Part shown: positions 44,825 to 55,328 of the stretch, one piece after another | Layout of the letters: every line of letters starts with the position of its first letter | Numbering within the stretch: position 1 is the first letter of the stretch | Assembly: GCA_016584305.1 (NCBI GenBank) | Contig: JACEEZ010020019.1 | Location: 101,001 to 165,000, forward strand | Length of the DNA stretch: 64,000 bases | DNA from: Chionoecetes opilio | Taxonomy: Eukaryota > Arthropoda > Malacostraca > Decapoda > Majidae | Direction of reading: 5' to 3' | Position numbers and translations under genes: made by a program | The notes under the pieces: generated by a model | The model's database searches: none | Told to the model about the DNA's origin: nothing | The model's input: only the letters and a program-made list of their open reading frames with translations

Positions 44825-45896
44825 ATATACTATAGGCAATGGTGGGCGCCGTTAATAAAAAAGTTAACTTCGTTAACCGTTAATCCGTTAACCAAAAAAT
44901 TAACTTCGATAACCGTTAATCAGTTAATTCTTTAAAAATGTAACAGAAGTTATCGATAAACCGTTAACGTTAATTTTTATTATAGAAAAAAAACAAAAAA
45001 TCTGTTTTTGGTCTAAAACCACCTAAAAACACCTTTGAAAAGTGCCAAAACTACAAAATCAGCCTTTATGGGTTTTTTTTAAGGGCTTTAGAACCCAAAA
45101 ACTATAGTTTTTTTTTGCTTTAGAGTTTTTAAAAAAGGCAGATTTTATAGTTTTAACTTTTAAAAAAACCTAAAAAAGGCTGATTTCATAGTTTTGGCCC
45201 TGTTTTAGGTTTTTAAAGGCTTTTAGAGCCAGAAAAGGGTTAAAAAAGAACTTAAATGAAACACAATATTAGTATAAAACTAAAAAAAAATTGGGTTAGC
45301 GGACTTGAGTTAACGGAAGTTAATTAGTCCGATAATGATTTCCAAAGTTAACTTAAAAGTTAAATCGTTAACGAAAATGTTAACTTCGTTAATTAACGAT
45401 TAACGGATTAACAGTTTGGTGCCCACCTTTGACTATAGGAGTAGCCGTGTCTGTGTGTGTGTCTGTCTGTTTTGGGTAGCCGAAACTGTAAATTCAATTT
45501 CGATGAGAGTAGGCTCAAAAACTCGCAAATAAATCGTAGGTGGTAAACGGCTTGGTCCCATTTCGATTGAATCATTTTGAAGGGGGGGTTAGGGCTAAAA
45601 ACACTTTTAGGAATATTTGATTACAGGAAAAACTCTGCGGTAACGTCTTGCCAAATTCCACAAACTCAGTAGACTCATGGACTTACGTTTGTGTGCGTGT
45701 GTGAGTGTGTGTGTTGAAATCACACGGAACACAAAGGGTTGGAATCACACGGAACGTGGTCTACCCCGAGGAACTTAGACCAGTGACCAACGACAGCAAC
45801 AACACGATTGGAGTTTGCAATCACATGTTGTTTAATATATACTACTACTCCAAACATCAATACATGGGTCCGAAGGGCCCACAAACACTTGTTCTA
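44825..45896. mobile_element. Unidentified insertion in the LINE, hosting the hAT MITE
   Basis: Without the MITE it is about 470 bp. It begins near 'atactatagg' and 'gtagccgtgtctgtgtgtg', and ends near 'acaaacacttgttctatc'. It carries a GT/CTGT-rich left part, 'atcacacggaacac' twice near 45,720-45,755, and a (GTGT) run. Neither TIRs nor coding motifs could be fixed. It is recognised only because it interrupts the LINE. Confidence 0.5.
44837..45431. mobile_element. hAT-type MITE, 595 bp
   Basis: Ends 'caatggtgggcgcc' and (complement) 'caaaggtgggcacc' form TIRs, and an identical 8-bp ACTATAGG flanks both sides (44,829-44,836 and 45,432-45,439). The 8-bp duplication and CA(A/G)NGGTGGG-like ends fit the hAT superfamily. 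Sub-terminal sequence is full of the palindromic words 'gttaac' and 'cgttaa' on both sides. No coding capacity. Confidence 0.85.
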
Positions 45897-46842
45897 TCTA
45901 TACCCTCTTCCACCATTTCCCTAATTATCTCAATATCTTGAGTTTCTCATCATCCTTTCCCCTAAACAACTGTTCACTATCAGGTATCATCAGGTATATC
46001 CTCCTGAGTAAAAACACTTCAAAAATAATCATTTAAAATATTACACATATCCACATCAGAGCTTACAATCTCCCTTAATTCAATCTAATTTTAACGGACC
46101 CACCAATTCTCTACTTTTTATCTTATAGACCTGAAAAATCCTTTAGGGTTGGTCTTTGCCTGGCCATCAACTTTAGTCTCATAGTTCTTCTTAGCTGTTC
46201 TTGTTATTTTTTTTTTACTGTTCTAGCCATCACATTATTCTGCTCACTTCTCATCTGTCTTGCCTTAACCTTCTTTTACATGTCCCTTTTTAGTTCTATG
46301 TTGTGTTTTAAACTCGCAGTCATCCATTGGGATAGTTTTTCCTTTATCTTATCGCCCTATAAGGAATATTCTTTTTCTGAACTGTAATTTACTTGTTCAC
46401 AAAGAATATATACACCTCATCAGCACTAACCTCGCTAACTCCACCCTCCGCCCCGACCTCAGTCTTCACCTCACCCTACATCCGATTCCAGTTAATCCCT
46501 TCCAGGTGTCTTTTTAATCCTGCATAATTAGCCCTTCTGAAGGCAGGTAAAAATACCCTATGCAAATTAACACTTCTAGAACCTTCCTGACATTTTTAGC
46601 AAAGCCTAATTTTACAATGATCGCTATTACCTATCTGACCTCCAACTTACCTTCCTGACCTACAACTACCGTAACTAAATCTCCCTTGTTTGTTAATACT
46701 AAATCTAGGGTATTGTGTTCCCTAGTAGGTTCCTTGATTGCTTGCTTTAGAAAGATATCCTGAACTAGTAATAACAATTCATCTGCGTCATTGTCACCTA
46801 CAATTAAACGTCAATCAGTGTTCCTAAGATTAAAATCCCATT

Positions 46843-47162
<320 letters not shown>

Positions 47163-47167
47163 ACACA

Positions 47168-47192
47168 CCTTCGAACACACCTATTTCTGATG

Positions 47193-47236
<44 letters not shown>

Positions 47237-47268
47237 CATATAACATCAGAAATAGGTGTGTTCGAAGG
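47168..47268. repeat. Palindrome with 30-bp arms around (AT)n
   Basis: Left arm 'ccttcgaacacacctattt' continuing to 'ctgatgttata' (47,168-47,197) and right arm 'tataacatcagaaataggtg' continuing to 'tgttcgaagg' (47,239-47,268) are perfectly complementary, with about 40 bp of (AT)n between them. It lies between the microsatellite and the Penelope-like element's 3' end. Confidence 0.9.
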
Positions 47269-47564
47269 GAAACGGTTCTTCAGTAGGAAGAGAACGACCA
47301 GTGTTGTTACAAACTTACAAACAGCATCTTTATTGTAGTATCCAAACGTTTCGACATTTCATTATGTCATCTTCAGTGGTAAAATCTAGAAATGATAAAT
47401 AATGCATAGTTATAAAAGAGTTAAAAAAATAGCGTGAGAATTATCATAAAAGTTACAATATGTAAAGTTGTGCTGCAGACACAGTGTTGTTTAACTTAGG
47501 AAACGGCGTTTTAATATACAATGACTCTAATGTTCTTAAGTTTACGTTAACATTATCAATAATT

Positions 47565-47860
47565 TTAAAATCTTCTGGATTCAGCAAAACACCAAGTCTC
47601 AGTGTGTTCCCCTACCGCAGAGTGAGGAGGGGAACCGAGTCTCTGGCCCGTCCTGCTCGCCTGACCTCTATGCTCATCGACTCGTGTTTTGAAGGCTCGC
47701 ATAGTGCTGCCCACGTACCCCGCTTTGCAGGTGGGGCAGGTGAATTGGTAAACGATCGATGAGCGTAGTTCAGTCGGCAAACGGTCCTTAACATTAAAAA
47801 ACGATCGTATCTTAAAACTGTTCACAGGAATGAACCTGAAGTCGAGCTGAGGATAAAATT
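47565..47860 (-). pseudogene. GIY-YIG endonuclease domain of the Penelope-like element
   Basis: Reads 'IVYQFTCPTCKAGYVGSTMR' and 'FKTRVDEHRG' on the minus strand. The 'YxF.C..C...YVGST.R....R..EH' pattern is the Penelope version of GIY-YIG, with the CxxC insert typical of these elements. The downstream 'SAVGEH' His region is present. It then runs to a stop near 47,565. The upstream link to the RT is broken by frameshifts. Confidence 0.88.
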
Positions 47861-48299
47861 TGACTAAATTGATTCCGAGCAGTTTTCGAATCTTTTTTGA
47901 TACATTACCTACTAAAAAAAATTAGTACGGAAGAATTATAGCGTATATTACCTCCTTTGCCACAGTAGGAATAAGTTGACGGGGTTGATATTTATTCCTG
48001 AGGAAGTCTTTGACTAGTCTATTATATAGTGACACAGGATAACCATTATCAGTGAAAAAATGCCTTAGGAACGTTACTTCCTCATGAAACAATTTTATGT
48101 AGAGGAAAGGGAAAAGGCTCTATGCAATAGGGTTCTAACGGCATTGATTTTAAACTGAAAATTAACATAACTAAAAAAAACTAGTGCCCAAACCCGAGAA
48201 CGTAGACTTCCGAAATACAGAAAAACATAATTCATCTTTAACTCTTTCTAAGCAAACGTCTAAACAAGGTAGTTTACTGTTATTTTTTGTTTCCATAGT

Positions 48300-48673
48300 G
48301 AATTTGATATTTGTATGTTGAGAATTGATATATTTTAGAAACTTATTAGAATGTTCCCTTTCCTTAAATATCTAAAGTGTCGTCTACGTAACGACGATAT
48401 AGAAAAGGTTTGAACTCAACAGGACAATTGTCAAGCCATATTTTCTCATGATAACACATACAAATGTTAGCAAATGTTGGGCCTAGAGGTGAGCCTATTG
48501 CAACACCATCCGTCTGTTTATACAAACCACCGTTAAAGATGAACAGACAATCTTTTACACAGAGTGACAGTAGATTACGAAATAAACCTTTAGTCATACC
48601 TTAAAACGTCGAAGCACCATGAAACGCGAAATCAGTACATATATCAATAGTTTCACAGAGAGGAATGTTAGTG
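48300..48673 (-). pseudogene. Penelope-like RT: palm with YVDD
   Basis: From the insertion junction: 'FTNIPLCETIDICTDF' (about 48,640), a frameshift, then 'GGLYKQTDGVAIGSPLGPTF' and 'FLYRRYVDDTLDI' (48,364-48,450). YVDD is the catalytic box and 'G.GSPLGP.FAN' the preceding Penelope signature. The thumb region continues below 48,360 with further breaks. Confidence 0.9.
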
Positions 48674-48677
48674 AACA

Positions 48678-48840
48678 AGGACTAGTCTAGTCAAAGTAGC
48701 CAACAACCCTGAAATAATTGCAAGAAATTGTTTTATGGTGTTTATTTGTTCTTTAATAAGTGAACAACAATACAGCAAAAGTTTACCAAAATTGGGTTAC
48801 CGGAAATGGGTCAAAATGGCGTCATACAAAGATGGCGACC
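48678..48840 (+). repeat. Left terminal inverted repeat of the Academ-like element
   Basis: Outer 21 bp match the right end at 18 positions. 48,698-48,716 is diverged. 48,718-48,840 matches the complement of 55,151-55,271, with the innermost 50 bp ('gtttaccaaaattgggttac' ... 'gggtcaaaatggcgtcat') nearly identical. The strong inner conservation suggests a binding region for the transposase. Confidence 0.85.
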
Positions 48841-48870
48841 AATGCTTCATATTTCCATATTTCACATTTC

Positions 48871-49010
48871 CCCTTCATCATCTGATACTGGATCTTGACG
48901 CGTGTTGTAACAATGGCCATTTTGGCATTGTCCACATGCTTGAGAACAGTCTAGTCCATGCTTTCGGCAAGTACAACGGTGTGTGGTGCAAACACCGGAA
49001 CAGCTGCAGC
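48871..49010 (-). other. CXC (Tesmin/TSO1-like) cysteine domain of the transposase
   Basis: Reads 'IRCSCSGVCTTHRCTCRKHG' then 'LDCSQACGQCQNGHCYN'. Spacing C-x-C-x3-C-x4-C-x-C-x5-C-x3-C-x2-C-x4-C-x-N follows the CXC repeat known from Tesmin/TSO1 proteins, which binds DNA through zinc. Here it is the last domain before an acidic tail 'SDDEGEM'. Likely role: binding transposon ends or target DNA (inference). Confidence 0.8.
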
Positions 49011-49504
49011 GAATCATTTTCAGGAGTGTTTCTGGTGCGGGTGCAGTGTCCGTCATCACTGGAACAAGTCTGTTGGTTTGTAGGCTCCACCCCCATTTAG
49101 TGACGTCAATATCCTCACCCTTGCCCATCCATTGCATTACCTGGAGATAGCTTCTCAGAGAATGATACTTTGTAGCCGAAGATGATGGAGGCAGTCGTTC
49201 GGGTGTCACGAAGTTTTTGGCCGCACTCACTTTTTTGCAAGGACGGGTGTATCTGACAGCAGATAGGTTGTCCCCAGGTTTGCCATTGAACAGAGACACC
49301 ATGAGTGCACACCCAGAGTCTACAATAACATCCATGTCTTGTCCAGGTGTACTAAAGATCTTTGCACAACTTTGCAGGATTGGATCACATTTTATCAGAT
49401 TTTGCAGAGCAGACTGCTTTCCAATTCCAAATATCCTGGAAGTGGTGTCGCATCCTGTGAACGCATGCAGAAACAGCAGACTGACAGATCTCGCTACCTA
49501 GAAC

Positions 49505-49515
49505 CTGCTTTACAT
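49505..49515 (-). other. Internal deletion with stop in the nuclease core
   Basis: The frame ending 'GDADLDIVRTAVSM' meets TAA at 49,510. About 30 bases on, a different frame gives 'LLFLHAFTGCDTTS'. In this protein family more sequence, including a further Asp-containing strand, normally lies between these blocks, so I infer the loss of a few dozen codons. The exact size needs an intact relative. Confidence 0.55.
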
Positions 49516-51361
49516 TGATACTGCTGTCCTCACAATGTCCAAGTCAGCATCTCCCATAGCATGTATCCCATGACATCCTCTGATTTTTATGCGATCGGCA
49601 ATCATATGGATCAGTGTCTGTTTGTTCTCGTTATTGGAAAGGAAATCCTCCATCTTTCCAGTGAATATGGTTGTTTCAGTGATATTCACCTTATGACCGT
49701 CACGATTTTGTCCCCGTCGCTGATGTGTATTGTCCTTCGTACTTGGACCACCACTGTAACCATCGAAGACTACCGTAGCCTTGCCATAGTGTTTCACAGT
49801 GAATGCTGCATAGTCGTTGGCAATGGAGGTGTAGGTCCTTCCATCAGACCACTTCAGCAGACGAAGAAGGGAACCTCCATCTAAGACATTGTGTTCTGCT
49901 TCAGGAGCAGTCTCCAGGACCGCTTCATCCGAAATGGCTGTGACATGGGCTTTAAGAGCGTGCATCAGTTGTGCTTTGTCTGCCTTCCGTAAGACCTGTT
50001 TTGCTTCAAAGAGTGCTTGAGGATAAGGCGAGAGTTCGTAGTTCATGATCTCATCGAGTGAAAGTTCTGCAGTTTGAGACACTACGAGAAACCTTTGGAA
50101 CAACAAAGCTGAGTCTATTGCTCTGTCTTCGACAATTCTGATTGTCGAAGGTTGATGCCAAGGTCTTTGCCTTCATATTCCTTCTGTATGAAAAGGAAAA
50201 CACCGACTGTCCTTCCATCTTTGCTAGTGTTTCCTTGCCGATAGTAAACCGGTCATGGACGTTCACATCTTCATTTGCGTTTACACCTGTTATAATATTG
50301 TGCAAAGATGCTTCATCAGCATAAGGAGAAAATGCTTGTAGTTTGTCTGCAATTTTATCCAGGTCTTCATGATCTCTTCTCACCCTTGAATCTGTTACCT
50401 CCTTATGTTGCTCACTGGTGACGAAGCTCTGGCCTATGAAAATCTGCATTGCCTCACTGTACGTTGAAGACACTGGCACAGACATGGTCCACAGGGCCCT
50501 TTGATGGTCGGACATTCCACTTCCTCGTGTGAGTCCACCTGTCGTTTTGAGGGATCTCATAAGAGCTTGGTCGATAACCAGGTCACATCCAAGGCCAGCC
50601 CAGTACTGATCAGTACGCCTGATGACATGCAAGCCATTCATGAACCTATGGAAGACGGATGGGTGGTCCTGTTCTAGTTTTTGCATGGACTGGAGGTAAA
50701 GGTAGGCCGATTTTAAGTAGTTTGCATGTCCAGCTGCGGCGAATATGGGCAAACAATCAGCGATGGCGTGGAGGTGCATAACCCAGGATCCTGTGTGATC
50801 AGCCTTGATAAGCTCCCTGACAACGCCTAGCATCTGTTGGTAACTGAGCCAGAGTTTGCTTGTTTTAGAATGAGTTGAGAATTCATTTCTCTTGGTAGAC
50901 AAGACTTGGCCAATAGTAGTGAGACAGACAGATGAGATGAGCGAATCCAGTGTTGTGTCCCCTGTCAGTGTTTGCATATACAGCTCTTCAATTTTATTCA
51001 CAAGTTTTGCAAAATCAGGGTCGTCACAAATGATCCTGTCTACAACCTGTTGTGTGAGACACTGATCAAGGAGCAGATGACCACGGAGAGCACGCTGAAC
51101 TGCCTTTCCTGACAAGATGTGCTGTACTGCATTCTCGCCATAGATGGTTCCCAGGATTTCGTTGATTCCACTTCGATCCATCAACGTTCCTATCGCACCC
51201 AGAAGATTCATTAGAGTGTGGAAGCATCCCAGCAGCAACACCACATCTCGAACCGGACTGTCTGCAGGCACCTCATGTTTGATTTGGGACGCTTTCCAGT
51301 ACAGTGGCTGGTCAAATGTCACAACTGCCGGGGACTTGTGATCATCTGTGATCTTCTTTCA

Positions 51362-53107
51362 GTTCATCTCCAACACTCCTTAATTAATGTATTGTAGTGT
51401 TATCTGATTGTTATATTGTCGGACTTAAACTCATCTTTACTTTACTTATCTTGTTTTGATGTTTTCTATTTTATTTATCCTTCTTCACTTTCTTCTTGTG
51501 ATTAAAATTATGATATATATTCCCTTATTAAATATACTTCTTAACTTCCTTCTTGTAGCTGAAATACTTTGATGTATCCTCTTATAACCCCTTGAGGCCC
51601 AGAACGTAATTTCCATTGTAATTTGGGTACCATTAGACGATTTTTAGTGACTATAAGCAATATTTTATAGCTATGACCTGTTTAGTATCCTTGTCCACTA
51701 GCTAATTTGGTATATTTAGTTACTTTTCGTAATTTTATGGCTCGACAATAGACAATTTTTATAGCAAAGAAAAGATCTGGGCGTGAAGGGGTTAATTCCT
51801 CCTTTGCCTTCTCTTGCACACTGCTTTATTCCAGATATCTTTCTCCTTCCTTGACCTCACTTTCTTCCTTCTTTTCCTTCACTCCTTCCATCACCCTTCA
51901 TCACCTTTTTTCCCTACTTCCTTTTCCTTCATTCATTACCTTAGCTTTCCTTTACCTCTTCCTCCATGTCCACCATACCTACCTTTCCCCTATTTCCCCA
52001 TTTCCCTACTTTCCATCATTACTTCCTTCTCTTCCATCTTCCCTCTTACCTTCCCTCCATCTCTCCTCCTCCTCTTCTTCTTCCTCCATTTAATGGTTCT
52101 AAATCTGAATGGGGACTGGTGACAAGTGGAGTTCCACAAGGGTCTGTTTTGGGTCCATTACTATTTTTTATTTACATCAACGACTTGGATAGTGGGATTA
52201 GCAGTGATATCAGCAAGTTTGCTGATGATACTAAGGTGGGTAGGATTATTGGATCACAGTCTGATGTAAAAATATTGCAGGGAGACTTAGATAAACTTAA
52301 TGAGTGGGTAAGACAGATGGCAGATGGAATTTAATATTGATAAGTGCAGCGTTATGAATGTTGGTAGAAAAAATCCTGGGAATAGATACACCATACGCAA
52401 TGTATCGCTGAAAAGATCAGAAGGTGAAACAGATCTTGGAGTGAGGGTGAGCCCAGACCTCCGACCTAGGAAACAATGTATTGAGGCCAGAAATAGAGCT
52501 AATAGAGTGTTGGGATTCATTACCAGAAGTGTTAAAAGTAGAAGTGCGGAAGTTATTTTAAAGCTTTATCTGGCTCTAGTCAGACCTCACCTAGACTATG
52601 CAGTTCAGTTTTGGTCTCCATATTACAGGATGGATATAGTGTTGTTAGAAACAGTGCAGAGAAGGATAACCAAAATGATACAAGGGATGCGTAACTTTAG
52701 TTATGAGAAGAGATTGAAGTTATTAAAGTTACACTCACTCGAGAGACGCAGAGTAAGGGGTGATCTGATAGACGTTTTTAAGTGGATAAAGGGATTTAAT
52801 AAAGGAGAGGTAGGAAAAGTTCTTACGGCTATTAACCAGGGTAGAACAAGAAGTAACGGATTCAAGCTGGAAAAGCCTAGATTTAAAAAAGAAATAGGGA
52901 AAAACTGGTTCACAAATAGGGTGGTGAATGAATGGAATGGACTCAGTAGACAGGTAGTTAGTGCGGAGTCATTGGGGAGCTTTAAAGAGGGGCTGGATAG
53001 GTTTATGGATGGGGATGGAAGGTGGATGTAGGTAGTGTTAAGTGACAGGAACTACCTCGTGTAGGCTTCACGGCCTCTTGTAGCTTCCTTATTTTCTTAT
53101 GTTCTTC
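51362..53107 (+). mobile_element. LINE insertion inside the Academ-like gene
   Basis: 52,088-53,107 is a 5'-truncated copy of the CR1/Jockey-like LINE, here on the + strand, ending in 'cttatgttcttcttatgttc' octamers. The transposase frame stops at 'CKIAD' (53,107) and resumes at 'ITDDHKSPAVVTFD' (51,360), so everything between is foreign or intronic. The remaining 51,362-52,087 is not LINE sequence that I recognise. Its right half is a C/T-rich stretch. Confidence 0.75.
52088..53031 (+). pseudogene. LINE RT and C-terminal domain, nearly clean
   Basis: Starts at 'NGSKSEWGLVTSGV' with 'SVLGPLLFFIYINDLDSGIS' and the catalytic 'FADDTK'. After one frameshift near 52,310, it stays open for 235 codons from 'MEFNIDKCSVMNVGRKN' to 'LDRFMDGDGRWM' and a stop at 53,031. 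This is the best-preserved C-terminus of the family in the window and shows where the 16-kb copy breaks. Truncated at its 5' end, as usual for target-primed insertion. Confidence 0.9.
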
Positions 53108-54868
53108 TTATGTTCTTATCTGCAATTTTGCAAAGGTACTGAAGGGTGGAGAAGATGCATGACTTGTCCCCAGAATACATGTCAATGATTGGAAGGAATA
53201 CCACAGAGGACTGCCCTGGATGACTGCAGTCCTTATGCAACAGATGCATCATGCCATTCCAGTTTGGCGCAGGTTGTTTGAAGCGTAGGGACATCTCCCA
53301 CAGTAGGTCAATCTTTTGATCAGCAGCTTCAAGGAATGGGAGAGGGTCAAACTTGATGTTGTCACGAGCATATTTCGTGAACCGGTATTCCTTTACATCA
53401 ACTTCAGTCAGTTCAACAATCTTCAGATCTTCAATCCGGCTTCTAAGGATTGTTCGGCGGACTTGCCTCTCTGGAGTTATGGCTGCAAGCATCCCCATTC
53501 CGTGAAATGTACCCTTTCCATCTAATGTCATGATGTTGTGGTCAACATTATCAGCTGCAAACATCAGTGCCGAATCTGGTCCTTCTATGTCGCCATCGCC
53601 CAGTAAATCCAGAGCAGTATAGGTAGCAGCGTTTTCCTCAAATCGCTGGACCTCTGAGTATGAAAAGCAGAAACCCATGGCTGAGAGGCTGTCGACCAGG
53701 AATTGCGACCTGACGTGGTAGTGTACCTGTACTGCTAATCCAATCTGCAGCGGTACTATCAAAGCCCTGGGGCGCACGGCTTGTACAATAGATTGTCCAA
53801 TACTCGCCACCTTTCTGCAAGTGTCTTTGCCAACAAATAAATGTTGGAGCAAGCATTGCAAGCTCGATGGAATGTATTCTAGGGCAGATTGTAGTTCTAG
53901 CGCCGAAATATCAGGATATTGGTCGATTGAAGATGTGATCATTGACTTAATGTCGCTCTTGATCAGTTTAGCCGCAGTCTGTATGATGGCTCTTTTCTGA
54001 GCCTCTTCATCATTTTCTGGCTGGCTAAAATAGTCTCTCAGAATACTACTAGTTTTCTCACGAAATGTTACGATATCATGTAACCCCTCTTGCTCGGCAA
54101 TGAATATAGATTCCCATAATGCTTAACCAGTTTGGATTTGAGGTACTGGTTGCCATAGGCCACGGAATCTAGCTGAACCAGATATTCTGCCATTTTCTTA
54201 GCAAGATCATCCACTGTAAATTGTTCCTCATCATTTCTTCTAAGAACGAGCACATTCCGATGAAGGCTTGCTCTTGGTCAGAGTCCTTCGGTCTTCCAAC
54301 CTTTCGTGGCTTCTTTTCAGTTGGACCATCTCTGTATTGCAAAGGAATGGCCCGTTTCGTGCAAAAATTGATGTCACATGACCGATGGTACACACAATCA
54401 GCAGCGTGCAGGTCCTTTCCGAAATACTCTATTCTACCACGAACAGTGAATGCCCAGTCATCAATACGATCCTTACAATGTGAGAGGGTTGTCTCCACGA
54501 ATGAATCTGTTTTGACACAGCTGAATTCATCAAAATCGGCACTACCGGGTGATTTTATTATCTCATTGCCACAGAACAAACAGTGCGATTTACTGTTGAA
54601 AGGTCCGACAGAAACACGCGCACTCCTTTTGACAGGTTGAGGTGGTTGTACCTTGGCTTTCTTGAACAAGTATATTTGCTTCTTGTTAATATAGCTCACT
54701 CTGCATCTTTTATGCACCTCGGTACCAGCAACTACCACGATACTGTCGCCTCTGTCGATGCTGGCCTTGTTGATTCCTTCAGCCCCCTTTTCACCAATCA
54801 CCACCGTTTCACCATCTATCTCACTGCCACATAAAGGACAATTTCCTCGACTTTCCATCTTCTCATGC

Positions 54869-54895
54869 TCTGAAATGCAAAAGATATTAATGTTA
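54869..54895 (-). promoter_or_regulatory. Probable 3' splice site just upstream of the transposase ATG
   Basis: On the minus strand: 'tttactaacattaatatc' then 'ttttgcatttcag', exon from 54,869, ATG at 54,858. It has a branch-point-like TACTAAC-type word, a pyrimidine tract and CAG, all at suitable spacing. This implies an intron in the 5' UTR. I could not fix the donor. Confidence 0.6.
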
Positions 54896-54963
54896 GTAAA
54901 ATCTAAAATCTGGAATGGCTGAATGAAAACAATAACTTAACTCAGTGCATGTACCAACCAAAT

Positions 54964-54987
54964 TGACGTCATTGCAGGATGACGTCA
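54964..54987. promoter_or_regulatory. Two perfect TGACGTCA palindromes
   Basis: TGACGTCA at 54,964-54,971 and 54,980-54,987, 16 bp apart, about 106-129 bp upstream of the transposase start. TGACGTCA is the CREB/ATF consensus. Two intact copies side by side are unlikely by chance. A partial 'tgacgcg' follows at about 54,997. They could be the element's promoter or recognition sites for its own transposase. Confidence 0.55.
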
Positions 54988-55150
54988 CGACATTATGACG
55001 CGCCTATAATCTTTTTGAGAGCCCAGAATAATGGGGTTATTGTTTTTTAGACTTTTCCAAAGTCACTTGTTCACTGAAATGAACACTTATCGAAGTACGG
55101 AAGAGCTAACCGCCTTCCTAACTGGAATATTAGGTGTTTTTAGTGGCAGA

Positions 55151-55322
55151 GGCGGCCATCAGGCATGACGCCATTTTGACCCATTTTCGGTAACCCAATT
55201 TTGGTAAACTTTTGTTGTATCGTTATTTACACTTGAAACAACAAAATAATGCAATAAAACAATTTCTTGCAATTTGTTTGGGGTGAGAGGGGTTCAGGTC
55301 ATATTTTGACTGGACTAGACCT
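55151..55322 (-). repeat. Right terminal inverted repeat of the Academ-like element
   Basis: Complement of the left end. Between the inner repeat (55,151-55,271) and the outer 21 bp lies a spacer of about 30 bp ('tgtttggggtgagaggggtt'), longer than on the left, so the two ends are not symmetrical. Confidence 0.85.
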
Positions 55323-55328
55323 AACATC

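Larger units (their letters stand above)
48862..54869 (-). pseudogene. Academ-like transposase gene, disrupted
   Basis: Start ATG at 54,858, stop near 48,862. An intact version would be roughly 1,450-1,500 residues. N-terminus: two similar Cys/His modules, 'CPLCGSEI' ... 'VHKRCRVSYIN' and 'CLFCGNEI' ... 'YHRSCDINFC' (each CxxC...HxxxC). Middle: 'FAADNVDHNI' and 'GKGTFHGMG' (53,500-53,560), then 'VVTFDQPLYWKA' (51,300) and 'LMNLLGAIGTLMDRSG'. C-terminal core: 'VVFDGYSGG' (about 49,765), 'GDADLDIV' and 'HAFTGCDTTSRIFG', an acidic-residue pattern like PIN/XPG nucleases. End: CXC-type cysteine cluster (48,880-49,010). Damage: frameshifts near 54,240, 54,110 and 50,150, a LINE insertion between 53,107 and 51,362, and a deletion with stop at about 49,510. 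Family assignment rests on this architecture. Confidence 0.75.
48678..55322 (-). mobile_element. Academ-like DNA transposon, 6.6 kb
   Basis: Outer ends 'aggactagtctagtcaaag' (48,678) and, as complement, 'aggtctagtccagtcaaaa' (ending 55,322) agree at 18 of 21 positions. AACA flanks both sides (48,674-48,677 and 55,323-55,326). Inside them, 48,718-48,840 and 55,151-55,271 form a second, longer inverted repeat. A single giant minus-strand gene fills the interior, its stop only about 20 bp from the left inner TIR. A 4-bp target duplication, a very large protein, Cys-rich modules and an XPG/PIN-like nuclease core match what is known of the Academ superfamily. Because the end words are partly palindromic (ctagtc), a 7-8 bp duplication with slightly different ends is an alternative. 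A LINE insertion accounts for about 1-1.75 kb. Confidence 0.75.

Noticed and set aside
48862..54858. KDZ-type (Kyakuja/Dileera/Zisupton) transposase
   Set aside because: These also carry CXC-like cysteine clusters, but the 'VFDG', 'GDADLDIV' and 'HAFTGCDTTS' blocks and the 4-bp duplication fit a PIN/XPG-containing Academ-type protein better.
48862..54858. Functional host gene with a CXC domain
   Set aside because: Flanking inverted repeats and a target duplication inside a Penelope element, plus three frameshifts, point to a mobile element relic.
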